Below are positions 1 through 8,167 of a DNA stretch of 38,219 bases, in pieces. The position numbers and the translations under genes were made by a program. A model generated the notes under the pieces. It worked only from the letters and a program-made list of their open reading frames with translations. It did no database searches and was not told where the DNA came from. This DNA is from an uncultured Ilumatobacter sp. Lineage in GTDB: Bacteria; Actinomycetota; Acidimicrobiia; Acidimicrobiales; Ilumatobacteraceae. Numbering within the stretch: the first letter of the stretch is position 1; each line of letters starts with the position of its first letter. The DNA is taken from assembly GCA_938044705.1 (NCBI GenBank), contig CALIOL010000324.1:1-38219 (forward strand), written 5' to 3'.

Positions 1-336
1 CTCGACGATCTCGTCTTCCAACGGATTCCGAATCGGGATCAACGCGAGGCGATCGCACAGATGGTCTTGACCTTCCTGACGAATCTTCGCGGTGTTGGCC
101 AAGCGGTGTTCGTGATCGACGGGGAACGTCTCACCGTTCCCACCGGCAACTTTCAATTCACCGATGAACCGGTCTCCCGCGACGACTACGAGAACATGCG
201 CGCAGACGCCGATCCCACACCAGCGACACCGACCACGACGTCAACCACGACCACGACGACGACCACGGTGGCCCCGCCAGACGAGCCCGAACCGGCGGCG
301 ACGGACCCTGCCGAGGCTCCAACCACCGAAGCGTGA
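1..336 (+). CDS. GerMN-domain protein, C-terminal fragment
   Basis: The reading frame is open from base 1, so the true start lies before the window. About 111 residues are visible. The first ~60 contain the pattern of a GerMN domain end (stretches like GVGQAVFVIDG, then VPTGN, then a PVSRDDYE close), as found in lipoproteins of actinobacteria and in sporulation GerM proteins. The last ~45 residues are a Thr-rich then Pro/Glu-rich tail that looks disordered. GerMN proteins are usually exported and bound to the cell envelope, but the signal peptide or lipobox needed to show this is outside the window. The exact role is unknown. The domain call rests on pattern memory and a short segment. Confidence 0.7.
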   Translation, partial: LDDLVFQRIPNRDQREAIAQMVLTFLTNLRGVGQAVFVIDGERLTVPTGNFQFTDEPVSRDDYENMRADADPTPATPTTTSTTTTTTTTVAPPDEPEPAATDPAEAPTTEA

Positions 337-417
337 ACGCTGAGCCCACCTGACATCTCGACACGCGGTGTCCGATTTGCGCCGGAACGACACCGTCTCT
401 TTGGCCACGATGGTTCC

Positions 418-882
418 ATGACGACACACGCCTTCGCCCTGCGACCGATCTCCGACGACGACGCCGACGCACTCCGCCGCATCGGCGGCCCGATCTACAC
501 CGCCGACGAGTTCCCGGGCTTCCCGTGCCGTCAATGCCTGGAAGACGCCGCCATCGGCGAGGAGCTGTTCCTCGTGTCCCATGATCCCTTCGACCGTGAC
601 TCGGAGTACCGATCGTCCAGCCCGATCTTTCTCCACCGCCACGCGTGCCAGCCGCCCAGCGATCGCGATGCCCGACTCCCCGAGCAGCTGACCCGTCGGC
701 AACTCTCGGTCCGAGCGTTCGATGGCGATGCGATGATGATCGACGCCGCCGTCATCGACGGCACCGAGCTCGAACACTCGATCGGCGCGTTCTTCGACGA
801 CCCAGAGACGAAGCTCCTCCACGTGCACAACGCATCTCGCGGATGTTGGGCCGTCACCGTCGAACGGAACGCCGCCGACTGA
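418..882 (+). CDS. DUF1203 family protein
   Basis: A 154-residue protein that matches DUF1203 along its whole length: an N-terminal FPCRQC motif, then LVSHDPFDRDSEYRS, a central LPEQLTRRQLSVRAFD stretch and a C-terminal LHVHNASRGCWA segment. The function of the family is not known. The paired cysteines (FPCRQC) and the His residues (FLHRHAC) could bind a metal, which is speculation. No signal peptide or membrane segment is seen. The start is an ATG with a CACGAT box ending 6 bases upstream (406-411), which may be a weak -10 for a leaderless message. It stands alone, convergent with era, whose stop lies 6 bases beyond. Confidence 0.88.
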   Translation: MTTHAFALRPISDDDADALRRIGGPIYTADEFPGFPCRQCLEDAAIGEELFLVSHDPFDRDSEYRSSSPIFLHRHACQPPSDRDARLPEQLTRRQLSVRAFDGDAMMIDAAVIDGTELEHSIGAFFDDPETKLLHVHNASRGCWAVTVERNAAD

Positions 883-888
883 CAGTGA

Positions 889-1812
889 TCAGTATCCCAA
901 GCGTTCGACCCGCTCGGGACGGCGTTGCCAATCCTTGTCGACCTTCACCCGCAGCTCGAGGAACACGCCGTCCGGCAACTGTTTGCGAGCCCGCTCCCCT
1001 GCTTGCTTCAAGATGTTCCCGCCCTTACCGATGACCATCCCTTTTTGGCTGTCTCGCTCGACGATGATGTCCACCCGGATGCGCGGCCACTCCCACTCCA
1101 CCACCTGTGTGGCGATCGAATAGGGCAGCTCGTCCCGCGTGACCGCGAGCAGCTGTTCGCGGACCAGCTCGGCGACCCACCGCTCCTCGGGCTGATCGCT
1201 CACCTGATCGTCAGGGAAGTACTGCGGCCCGAGCGGCAACCCAGCCGTGAGATGGTCGACGAGCGTCGACAGTCCCTCCTTCGTCACCGCGGAAACGGGA
1301 AAGTACTCCTTGGCTCCCAACTCGCTTGCGGCCGTGAGCATCGCCAGCACCTGCTGCGGCTTGGCCCGATCGATCTTGTTCACCACGACGATGGTGTCGG
1401 CCAGGTCGAGCTTCGAGGCGACCCACCGGTCGCCCTTGCCGAACGGCTTGGTCGCATCGAGAACGAACACCACGACGTCGACGCCTTCCTCCTCATCATC
1501 TCGTGTCACGCTCTCCAGGGCGGTGGCATTGACTCGCTCACCGAGCGCAGTGACCGGCTTGTGGATACCCGGCGTGTCGACGAACACGATCTGGCTGTCA
1601 TCGCGTGTGAACACGCCCATGATCCGGTGCCGCGTGGTCTGGGGCTTGTCGCTGATGATGCTGATCTTGCGGCCGCAGATGGCGTTGACGAGCGAGGACT
1701 TGCCCACGTTGGGGCGACCGACGAACGTGACGAACCCCGAACGAAATTCGTCGTCCACACTCGGTGGGGACTCGGGCGCCGACTCATCGGTCGGGTGCGT
1801 TTCGTCGGCCAT
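889..1812 (-). CDS. era: GTPase Era
   Basis: Era is an essential GTPase that binds the 3' end of 16S rRNA and helps 30S subunit maturation. The 307-residue product has an N-terminal acidic extension of about 25 residues, then the G1 loop GRPNVGKS (residues 32-39), the G3 motif DTPG, the G4 motif NKID, and a C-terminal KH domain with VIGKGGN near residue 270. Length is normal for the family. The start is ATG, divergent from the maoC-like gene with 26 bases between them. A CAGACT box lies 6 bases before the ATG (1819-1824, minus strand) and may be a weak -10. In many bacteria era sits near ybeY; here ybeY is about 15 kb away. Confidence 0.97.
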   Translation of the reverse strand: MADETHPTDESAPESPPSVDDEFRSGFVTFVGRPNVGKSSLVNAICGRKISIISDKPQTTRHRIMGVFTRDDSQIVFVDTPGIHKPVTALGERVNATALESVTRDDEEEGVDVVVFVLDATKPFGKGDRWVASKLDLADTIVVVNKIDRAKPQQVLAMLTAASELGAKEYFPVSAVTKEGLSTLVDHLTAGLPLGPQYFPDDQVSDQPEERWVAELVREQLLAVTRDELPYSIATQVVEWEWPRIRVDIIVERDSQKGMVIGKGGNILKQAGERARKQLPDGVFLELRVKVDKDWQRRPERVERLGY

Positions 1813-1838
1813 TCGCTCAGTCTGGCAAGCTTCGCTCC

Positions 1839-2294
1839 ATGACGCGCATGATCGACGGAATCGACGGAATGAAGGCCCTGGTCGGAGAGCACCTCGGGTA
1901 CTCCCCCTACGTGGAAGTCACCCAGGAGCAGGTCAACACGTTCGCGGAGGCCACTGGCGACCACCAGTGGATCCACGTCGACGTCGAGAAGGCCAACGCC
2001 GGCCCGTTCGGTGGTCCGATCGCACACGGCTACCTGACCCTCTCACTCGGCCCGATGTTGTCGCCACAGATCTTCGGCGTGTCGGGAATTTCGATGGGCG
2101 TCAACTACGGCGCCGGCAAGGTGCGGTTCCCCTCTCCGGTGCCCGTTGGCTCCAACGTTCGCCTCGGCGCCACGCTGCAGTCCGTCGAAGACGTTTCCGG
2201 TGGTGCGCAGGTCACGATGCTGTTCGTGTTCGAGGTCGAAGGCGCAGAGAAGCCCTCGTGCGTTGCCGAGGTCATCTTCCGCTACTACGCCTGA
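1839..2294 (+). CDS. MaoC-like (R)-specific enoyl-CoA hydratase
   Basis: A 151-residue single hot-dog-fold protein of the MaoC dehydratase family. It carries the hydratase signature FAEATGDHQWIHVD followed by GGPIAHGYLTLSL, where the Asp and His residues hydrate or dehydrate the acyl-CoA double bond. The start is ATG 1839; a second ATG at 1848 is also possible. It is 15 bases upstream of an acyl-CoA synthetase on the same strand, so the pair probably acts on the same CoA-activated substrate in a fatty or side-chain acid degradation route. The closest named relatives are the NodN/MaoC hydratases of mycobacteria. Substrate is not determinable here. Confidence 0.92.
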   Translation: MTRMIDGIDGMKALVGEHLGYSPYVEVTQEQVNTFAEATGDHQWIHVDVEKANAGPFGGPIAHGYLTLSLGPMLSPQIFGVSGISMGVNYGAGKVRFPSPVPVGSNVRLGATLQSVEDVSGGAQVTMLFVFEVEGAEKPSCVAEVIFRYYA

Positions 2295-2309
2295 CGCGGC
2301 ATCCAAGCC

Positions 2310-3959
2310 ATGAGCGTCGACACGCCCGACTTGTCGCTTGCCGACGTCCACGAAGCCATCGGGGCAACACGGCCCGACCAAGAGTGTCTGGTCTTCCGCG
2401 ATCGCCGGTTGACGTGGGCCGACGTCCAAGACCGGACTCGACGGCTGGCGAACCACCTCATCGCGCAAGGACACGGCTGCCACACCGAACGCAGCGAGCT
2501 CGACGGTCACGAATCCGGCCAGGATCATCTGGCGATCTACCTGCACAACGGCAACGAATACCTCGAAGTGATGCTCGGGGCCTTGAAGGCCCGCGTTGCG
2601 TCGCTGAACGTCAACTACCGCTACGTCGCCGAAGAGCTGCGGTACCTGCTTGCTGACTCGGGCGCGACTGCGGTCGTCGTTCACTCGGCGTTCGCTCCGA
2701 CGCTGGCCGAGGTACTCGACGACGACACGACGATTCGGACCATCCTGCAGGTCCGCGACGAGTCCGGCAACGACCTGTTGCCCGGTGCTGTCTGGTACGA
2801 GGACGCTCTCGAGCAGGCATCGCCGGAACGCCCCGGCGTGATGTGGAGTCCGGACGACCTCTACATGCTCTACACCGGCGGTACCACCGGCATGCCCAAA
2901 GGTGTCATGTGGCGCAACGGCGACGCGATGCGCGCCTGCTTCGGCGGATCGCCCACCGCGACGACGGTCGACGAGTTCGTCGCCGAAGCGAACACCGGGC
3001 TCAGAGCACTGATCGGCCCGCCCTTCATGCATGGGGCCGGCCATTGGATCGCATTCCGCACATGGCTCGGGGGTGGCACGGTGTTCGTCCCCTCCGTGCC
3101 GGAGCGACTCGACCCCGACGACGTGTGGTCGATGATCGAACGCGAACGACTCGACTTCCTGCTCATCGTCGGCGATGCGTTCGCCCGTCCGTTGCTGGAC
3201 GAACTCGACAGCACCTCGGAGCAGCGCGACCTGAGTTCGCTTGCGGTGATCCTGTCCGGTGGAGCGGCGTTGTCGGCGCCACTGAAGGAGGAGTTCCTCG
3301 CTCACATGCCGACCCTGATGGTCATCGACGGGCTCGGCTCTTCCGAGGCCGGCGGCCAGGTGTCCCACGTGTCGGCCGGAGGCACGGCCTCGACGGGCAC
3401 GTTCGAGATGACCCCCGGCAACGTGGTCCTCTCCGCCGATCTCGACGCAGTGTTGGAGCCTGGGTCAGAAGAAGCCGGTTGGCTCGCCAAGACCGGGCGA
3501 CTTGCACTTGGCTACCTCGGCGACCCCGACAAGACCGCACGCACGTACCCCGTGGTCGACGGAATTCGATACGCAGTCCCGGGAGACCGAGCGCGACTCC
3601 TCGACGACGGAGCGGGCGGTCTCGGCATCATCGAGCTGCACGGACGGGACTCTGTCACGATCAACTCCGGAGGCGAGAAGATCTTCGCTGAAGAAGTGGA
3701 AGCAGCACTGAAGGCGCACCCGTCGATCTACGACTGCGTTGTTGCGGGACGTCCGAGCGAGCGCTGGGGCAGCGAAGTCGTCGCCGTGGTTCGGCTTCGA
3801 CCGGGCCACACCGCAACCGACGAGGAGTTGCTCGGCGAGGCGGAACGCCACATCGCACGGTACAAGCTTCCCAAAGCCATCATCTACGTCGATGAGGTCG
3901 TTCGCTCGCCGAGCGGCAAGGCCGACTACCGATGGGCGCGAAGCGTCGCAACTGGATGA
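2310..3959 (+). CDS. Acyl-CoA synthetase (AMP-forming, FadD family)
   Basis: A 549-residue ANL-superfamily ligase that activates a carboxylic acid with ATP and joins it to CoA. The AMP-binding P-loop YTGGTTGMPKG is at residues 188-198, the adenine region GLGSSEAGG follows in the middle, and the C-terminal domain has the hinge and the catalytic lysine in SPSGKADYRW near the end. Length and the GVMWR pattern after the P-loop resemble mycobacterial FadD19/FadD3-type ligases used for steroid side chains or rings, but that specificity is only a guess. It sits 15 bases after the maoC-like gene and 7 bases before the ornithine cyclodeaminase-like gene, so the three are likely one transcript. Confidence 0.93.
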   Translation: MSVDTPDLSLADVHEAIGATRPDQECLVFRDRRLTWADVQDRTRRLANHLIAQGHGCHTERSELDGHESGQDHLAIYLHNGNEYLEVMLGALKARVASLNVNYRYVAEELRYLLADSGATAVVVHSAFAPTLAEVLDDDTTIRTILQVRDESGNDLLPGAVWYEDALEQASPERPGVMWSPDDLYMLYTGGTTGMPKGVMWRNGDAMRACFGGSPTATTVDEFVAEANTGLRALIGPPFMHGAGHWIAFRTWLGGGTVFVPSVPERLDPDDVWSMIERERLDFLLIVGDAFARPLLDELDSTSEQRDLSSLAVILSGGAALSAPLKEEFLAHMPTLMVIDGLGSSEAGGQVSHVSAGGTASTGTFEMTPGNVVLSADLDAVLEPGSEEAGWLAKTGRLALGYLGDPDKTARTYPVVDGIRYAVPGDRARLLDDGAGGLGIIELHGRDSVTINSGGEKIFAEEVEAALKAHPSIYDCVVAGRPSERWGSEVVAVVRLRPGHTATDEELLGEAERHIARYKLPKAIIYVDEVVRSPSGKADYRWARSVATG

Positions 3960-3966
3960 GCCCTCG

Positions 3967-4878
3967 ATGACGGTGCACCTCGACGCCGATCTCGTCGAGC
4001 CGCAGCTGTCCTGGGAACGCGTCATGGGCGCGCTGGTCGACGGGCATGCACTCGCACGGCCAGAACTCGATGACACGCTGCTCCGACGCGGAGCCGATTC
4101 GCTGCTCAGCCGGGCCGCCCTGATCGACGGCCTCGGCTCGCTCGTCAAGACCGCCACCGTCTTCCCCGGCAACGCCGATGTCGGTCTCCCCGCGGTCAAC
4201 GGCACGGTGTCGCTGTTCTCCGACACAACGGGGCTGGTCGACGCCACGCTCGACTTTCAGCTCTTGACGAAGTGGAAGACCGCAGCAGACTCGGCACTGG
4301 CCGCGAGCCGGCTGGCGTCACCGGCGACCGCGCAGATCCTGATCATCGGATCCGGCACCGTCGCCGCCTCGATGGTCGACGCCTATGGAGCCGTGTTCCC
4401 GGAGGCAGCCTTCTCGATTTGGAGCCGGACGCGTGCACATGCCGTGCGACTCGCCGAGGCGACCGGGGCCCAGGCAGTCGACGACCTCGCTGGCGCAGTC
4501 CGCACCGCAGATGTGATCTGCACCGCCACCATGGCCACACAGCCCGTCCTTCACGGCCGATGGTTGCGCCCAGGCCAGCACATCGATCTGATCGGCGGCT
4601 ACAGGGCCGACATGCGCGAGACCGATGACGACGCCGTCACCCGTGCGACGATTTTCGTCGACAGTACGACCAGCGCCTTGGACGTAGGCGACATCGTCGG
4701 GCCGATCGAGGGGCACCTGATCGCCGCCGATCGGCTCGTCGACTTCACCGGCCTCGCGGACGGATCGTTCTGTCGCAGCTACGACGACCAGATCACGATC
4801 TGCAAGAACGCCGGCGGCGCTCATCTCGACCTGATGGTCGCTCGGCACATGTACGACCTCGTGACCTCGGGAATGTGA
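3967..4878 (+). CDS. Ornithine cyclodeaminase / mu-crystallin family protein
   Basis: A 303-residue protein with the two-part fold of the ornithine cyclodeaminase/mu-crystallin family: a conserved lysine in LVKTATVFPGN (K61), the TKWKTAADSALAA segment near residues 101-113, and a Rossmann nucleotide site IIGSGTVAASM (127-136). Family members use NAD(P) on amino or imino acids (ornithine cyclodeaminase, alanine dehydrogenase, ketimine reductase). Which reaction this one performs cannot be read from the sequence. The start is ATG 3967, 7 bases after the acyl-CoA synthetase stop, suggesting co-transcription. The pairing with a CoA ligase and a hydratase is not a textbook pathway. Confidence 0.88.
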   Translation: MTVHLDADLVEPQLSWERVMGALVDGHALARPELDDTLLRRGADSLLSRAALIDGLGSLVKTATVFPGNADVGLPAVNGTVSLFSDTTGLVDATLDFQLLTKWKTAADSALAASRLASPATAQILIIGSGTVAASMVDAYGAVFPEAAFSIWSRTRAHAVRLAEATGAQAVDDLAGAVRTADVICTATMATQPVLHGRWLRPGQHIDLIGGYRADMRETDDDAVTRATIFVDSTTSALDVGDIVGPIEGHLIAADRLVDFTGLADGSFCRSYDDQITICKNAGGAHLDLMVARHMYDLVTSGM

Positions 4879-4907
4879 ATTCGACGCGTAGGTTCGAGAC
4901 AGTGATC

Positions 4908-4913
4908 TATGGT
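4908..4913 (+). promoter_or_regulatory. Possible -10 box for the SPFH operon
   Basis: TATGGT fits the actinobacterial TANNNT -10 pattern in the 75-base gap before the SPFH gene. It would give a leader of about 30 bases that contains the AGAAAGG ribosome binding site near 4938-4944. No convincing -35 is seen. Confidence 0.3.
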
Positions 4914-4953
4914 CTGACCAGGACCTCAACGAAGACTAGAAAGGCGTGCCCAC

Positions 4954-6162
4954 ATGGGACTTCTCGACAAACTCAAGGGCGAACTCGTCGACATCATCGA
5001 GTGGATCGATGACTCCCGTTCGACGCTCGCATGGCGATTCCCTCGCTACCAGAACGAGATCAAGAACGGTGCCGAGCTCATCGTTCGCGAAGGCCAGAAG
5101 GCTGTCTTCGTCTATCGCGGCGCGCTCGCCGACCAGTTCGAACCAGGTCACTACGAGCTGAAATCTGAGAACCTCCCGATCCTGTCGACGCTGCAAGGCT
5201 GGAAGCACGGCTTCGACAGCCCGTTCCGCTCCGAGGTGTACTTCATCAACACCCGTCCGGTCACCGACCTGCGCTGGGGAACCCCGCAGCCGGTCACCGT
5301 TCGAGACCCTGACTTCAAGATGGTCCAGGTGCGCGCAAACGGCTTGTGTGTCGTGAAGATCGACGACGTCGAGATCTTCTTGAAGGAAGTGATCGGAACC
5401 GACTCCGCCGTGGAGGCCGACGAGATCGCTGAGCTGTTGCGTCGAGTGATCTCAATGGCGTTCTCCGACATGGTGACCCAGAGCGGTCTCGGCGCAATCG
5501 ACCTGCAAGGGCAGCAGGTCTCGCTCTCGGGTCGTCTCGCAGAGTTCGTTCAGGAGCGTGTCGACGACGAGTTCGGTCTCGCCATTCCCGAGATGACCAT
5601 GAACATCTCGCTGCCTGACGAGATCACCCAGGCCATGACACGCGGCGTCGCGAAGGGCGTCGAAGCGTCGGGCTTCGTCGAGAACGTCGATCTGAACAAG
5701 TACCAGCAGGCCCAGGCCGCCGATGCGATGCTCGCCGCCGCCGAGAACGAGGGTGGCAGCGTCATGGGCGACATGATGCAGATGGGCATGGGCGTCGCGA
5801 TGGCTGGCCAGATGGCGAACCAGATGGGCGGCATGGGTGGCGCTGCGCCCGCCGCGCAGCCCGCAGTCGCGGTCAACCCGGGCGGAGCGCCACCGCCGCT
5901 CCCCGGCCAGAAGATGTTCCATGTCGATCACGGCGGCAACCCCGGCGGCCCGTACAACATGGGTCAGATGCAGCAGGGCATCCAGAGCGGACAGGTGACC
6001 GGCCAGACGCTCGTGTGGGCACAGGGCATGGCGGGATGGTCTCCAGCGCAGACGGTGCCGGAGCTTCAGGCGATGTTCGCCGCTCCCCCGCCGATGCCGC
6101 CGACCAGCGCAACGCCTCCGCCAGTCCCGCCGACTCCGGCACCCGACGCACCCGAGGGGTGA
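4954..6162 (+). CDS. SPFH-domain protein with C-terminal GYF_2 domain (YdjI-like)
   Basis: A 402-residue protein of the 'virion core protein' (YdjI) branch of SPFH proteins. Residues about 30-255 form the SPFH region (WRFPRYQNEIKNGAELIVREGQ, GHYELKSENLP, then an alpha-helical part). A Met/Gly-rich linker (270-297) and a Pro-rich stretch lead to a GYF_2 domain (DUF4339) at about 321-375, with PGGPYNMGQM and WAQGMAGWSPA. SPFH proteins form oligomers at membranes; in Bacillus subtilis YdjI works with YdjG and YdjH and helps bring PspA to the membrane. A clear Shine-Dalgarno (AGAAAGG) sits upstream. The next gene starts 4 bases after the stop, so the two are translationally close. Confidence 0.9.
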   Translation: MGLLDKLKGELVDIIEWIDDSRSTLAWRFPRYQNEIKNGAELIVREGQKAVFVYRGALADQFEPGHYELKSENLPILSTLQGWKHGFDSPFRSEVYFINTRPVTDLRWGTPQPVTVRDPDFKMVQVRANGLCVVKIDDVEIFLKEVIGTDSAVEADEIAELLRRVISMAFSDMVTQSGLGAIDLQGQQVSLSGRLAEFVQERVDDEFGLAIPEMTMNISLPDEITQAMTRGVAKGVEASGFVENVDLNKYQQAQAADAMLAAAENEGGSVMGDMMQMGMGVAMAGQMANQMGGMGGAAPAAQPAVAVNPGGAPPPLPGQKMFHVDHGGNPGGPYNMGQMQQGIQSGQVTGQTLVWAQGMAGWSPAQTVPELQAMFAAPPPMPPTSATPPPVPPTPAPDAPEG

Positions 6163-6166
6163 TGCG

Positions 6167-7507
6167 ATGAGCGACACTCCGCCGCCTCGGCCGCCTGGCC
6201 CTCCACCGGGACCGCCAGGACCGCCGCCACCTCCGAGCCAACCTCCTCCGCCGGCGCCATCGCCACCCGTGTCGGCTCAGCCTGCGCCGCCGCCGCTACC
6301 CGATCCGGGTCCGCAAGCGCCACCGCCGAGCGGCGGGTTCGACCCGCGCGACGCGCTCCGCAGAGGGTCCGAAGAACAGGCGGATCACTCATTGGCGATG
6401 CACCACTCCACCGAGCAGTCGCGGACGTATCCGTGCGAGGCATGCGGAGGCGAGCTCCACTTCGACATCGCGACCCAGCTCCTGAAGTGTCAGCACTGTG
6501 GGAACACCCACGAACTCGTCGAGGTGCAAGGCGAGGTCAGAGAGCGCGACTTACGCGAGGCACTGCGCCTGGTACGTGCCGGCAAGGTCGAACACACCGC
6601 CAACTTCCTGTCCGATGAAAAGGAAGTCGTCTGCCAGAACTGTGGCGGCCACACCACCTTCACCGGCAGTCTGACCGCCGACAAGTGTCCGTACTGCGCA
6701 ACGCCGATTCAACGCGACGACGTTCACGCAGCACCCGAACGTCTGCCCGTCGATGCGGTGCTCCCCTTCTCTGTCGACCGTAAATCGGCCGAAGGGCTGA
6801 TCGACAAGTGGATCAACGGTCGCTGGTTCGCTCCATCGGAGTTCAAGACCTACAACCGCACCGGTTCGTTCCAGAGCGTCTACATGGCGTACTTCACCTA
6901 CGACGCAGACACGTCGACTCGGTACAGCGGCCAGCGCGGCACGACACGGACGCGCACGGTCGGCCACGGCGAGAACCGTCGCACCGAGACCTACACCACC
7001 TGGTCGAACGTCCGTGGTGCGGTGAACAACTCCTTCGACGACATCCCGATCCTCGCCAACGAAGGGTTCGAGAAGAAGCGAATCGACAAGCTCGAACCGT
7101 GGCCCACGCACACGGCGAAGCCGTACTCGGCCGAGTACGCCGCCGGGCACCTCGCTCGCACCTACGACCACGACGTCGAAGAATGCCTCGGTGAGGCGAG
7201 CTCGATCATGGAAGACGAGATTCGCTCGACGATCCGCCGCGACATCGGAGGCGACCAGCAGCGAATCTCCAACATGGACATCTCCTGGAAGGAGATGACC
7301 TACAAGCACATTCTGCTGCCGCTGTGGCTGCTCACGGTCATCTACGACCAGCGCCCGTTCCAGGTCTACATCAACGGTGTCACCGGCGAGGTCCACGGTT
7401 CACGTCCGTACAGCAAGGTCAAGATCATCGCTGCGGTCGCCGCCGTGCTCCTGTTGGTGATCATCATCGTCGTGGCGGTGCAGGCTGGCGGCGGAGGCTC
7501 AGGATGA
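6167..7507 (+). CDS. Proline-rich double zinc-ribbon membrane protein (YdjG-like)
   Basis: A 446-residue protein. Residues 1-55 are very Pro/Gly-rich and probably disordered. Two zinc-ribbon units follow: C90/C93 with C108/C111, and C156/C159 with C174/C177. The middle region (about 190-410) is a beta-rich domain with many Tyr and Trp residues and no family I can name. One strongly hydrophobic helix lies near the C-terminus (about 418-440), ending in a Gly-rich tip. The order of zinc ribbon, extended domain and transmembrane helix matches YdjG-like proteins, which some databases label as primosomal N' or TFIIB-like because of the ribbon alone; that label would be misleading here. It is 4 bases behind the SPFH gene. 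Confidence 0.82.
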   Translation: MSDTPPPRPPGPPPGPPGPPPPPSQPPPPAPSPPVSAQPAPPPLPDPGPQAPPPSGGFDPRDALRRGSEEQADHSLAMHHSTEQSRTYPCEACGGELHFDIATQLLKCQHCGNTHELVEVQGEVRERDLREALRLVRAGKVEHTANFLSDEKEVVCQNCGGHTTFTGSLTADKCPYCATPIQRDDVHAAPERLPVDAVLPFSVDRKSAEGLIDKWINGRWFAPSEFKTYNRTGSFQSVYMAYFTYDADTSTRYSGQRGTTRTRTVGHGENRRTETYTTWSNVRGAVNNSFDDIPILANEGFEKKRIDKLEPWPTHTAKPYSAEYAAGHLARTYDHDVEECLGEASSIMEDEIRSTIRRDIGGDQQRISNMDISWKEMTYKHILLPLWLLTVIYDQRPFQVYINGVTGEVHGSRPYSKVKIIAAVAAVLLLVIIIVVAVQAGGGGSG

Positions 7508-7556
7508 ACCTCGCGTTTCGCGTTGCCCCGACGAACCGGGGCCGGGGAGTGTCACG

Positions 7557-8132
7557 ATGGGAGCGTTGATCGGTGGGCTCCTCATTCTCACGGTCGGCGC
7601 GGTGGTCGCGTTCGGCGTCATGCTCGCTGCCCGCTCCAAGCAGGAGTTTTCCGAGCAGAACCAGGTGGTGCCCGGCCGCAAGTCACCAGCGCCAGCGAGC
7701 TGGGCGGGGGCTCACTCCCGAGAAGCGAAGCTGCACCGACGCCTCGGTGACGCGGTGAAGGGAGCACGAGCGAACCCTCGCTTCGTCGAGCTCGGACTCG
7801 CTCCGCAGATGACCGCGATCGAAGCAGAGGCACTGGCGATCGACGAGCGGCTCGTGGCGGCAGCGGCGCTTCCTGCGGCCCACCGAGACGCAGCCATCGA
7901 CCCACTCGAACAGCACGTCGTCGAACTCGAAGCCACGATCGCCGAGCTCGTCACGAGCGTCTCGGTTGCCGATTCGAAGGTCCAACTCGAAGCCGCGGTG
8001 TCCGCTGCGGACATCAAGTTGCAGGCGCTCGCCGAGGCTCGTGCCGAGGTGGAACAGATCGACCAGCGGGCCAGCGGCACGGTCGCTCCGACGGATTTGC
8101 CGCCGCCCGAACCAGGCACAGCGACCGGTTGA
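7557..8132 (+). CDS. Membrane-anchored helical protein, third gene of SPFH module
   Basis: A 191-residue protein with one N-terminal membrane helix (about 4-25) and no cleavage site, then a short Pro/Ser linker and a long Ala/Glu-rich helical region (about 60-170) that could form a coiled coil, and a Pro-rich end. I do not recognise a named family. The start is ATG 7557, preceded by GGGGAG about 8 bases upstream; the gap to the zinc-ribbon gene is 49 bases and contains a small GC hairpin (7525-7542). Position suggests it works with the two preceding proteins, perhaps as a structural partner in the place that PspA-like or TPM-domain proteins occupy in other genomes. That role is inference. Confidence 0.8.
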   Translation: MGALIGGLLILTVGAVVAFGVMLAARSKQEFSEQNQVVPGRKSPAPASWAGAHSREAKLHRRLGDAVKGARANPRFVELGLAPQMTAIEAEALAIDERLVAAAALPAAHRDAAIDPLEQHVVELEATIAELVTSVSVADSKVQLEAAVSAADIKLQALAEARAEVEQIDQRASGTVAPTDLPPPEPGTATG

Positions 8133-8155
8133 CTCCCGGCGTGCAATTCAGCTCG

Positions 8156-8161
8156 TAGCCT
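8156..8161 (+). promoter_or_regulatory. -10 box for menG, leaderless
   Basis: TAGCCT ends 6 bases before the GTG start of menG, the spacing expected if transcription begins on the start codon. A TTGACT lies 21 bases upstream, too far to be a normal -35. No Shine-Dalgarno is present before the GTG, which agrees with leaderless translation. Confidence 0.5.
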
Positions 8162-8167
8162 CAAGGC

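Noticed and set aside
236-333. Thr codon run as a DNA repeat or phase-variable tract
   Set aside because: The codons vary between ACC and ACG, so it is a low-complexity protein tail rather than a slippage-prone perfect repeat.
2043-3368. Long minus-strand open frame opposite the CoA synthetase gene
   Set aside because: It lies antisense to a well-supported gene, has no recognisable domain and shows the His/Arg/Gly-rich composition typical of antisense frames in GC-rich DNA.
6167-6340. Pro/Gly-rich N-terminus as collagen-like repeats
   Set aside because: The Gly positions do not keep a three-residue period; it looks like a disordered Pro-rich region.
7504-7569. 21-codon frame starting as ATGA on the zinc-ribbon gene stop
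   Set aside because: It has no homologue that I recognise and overlaps the ribosome site and start of the next gene; the GC hairpin inside it (7525-7542) is also short. Could be a chance frame.
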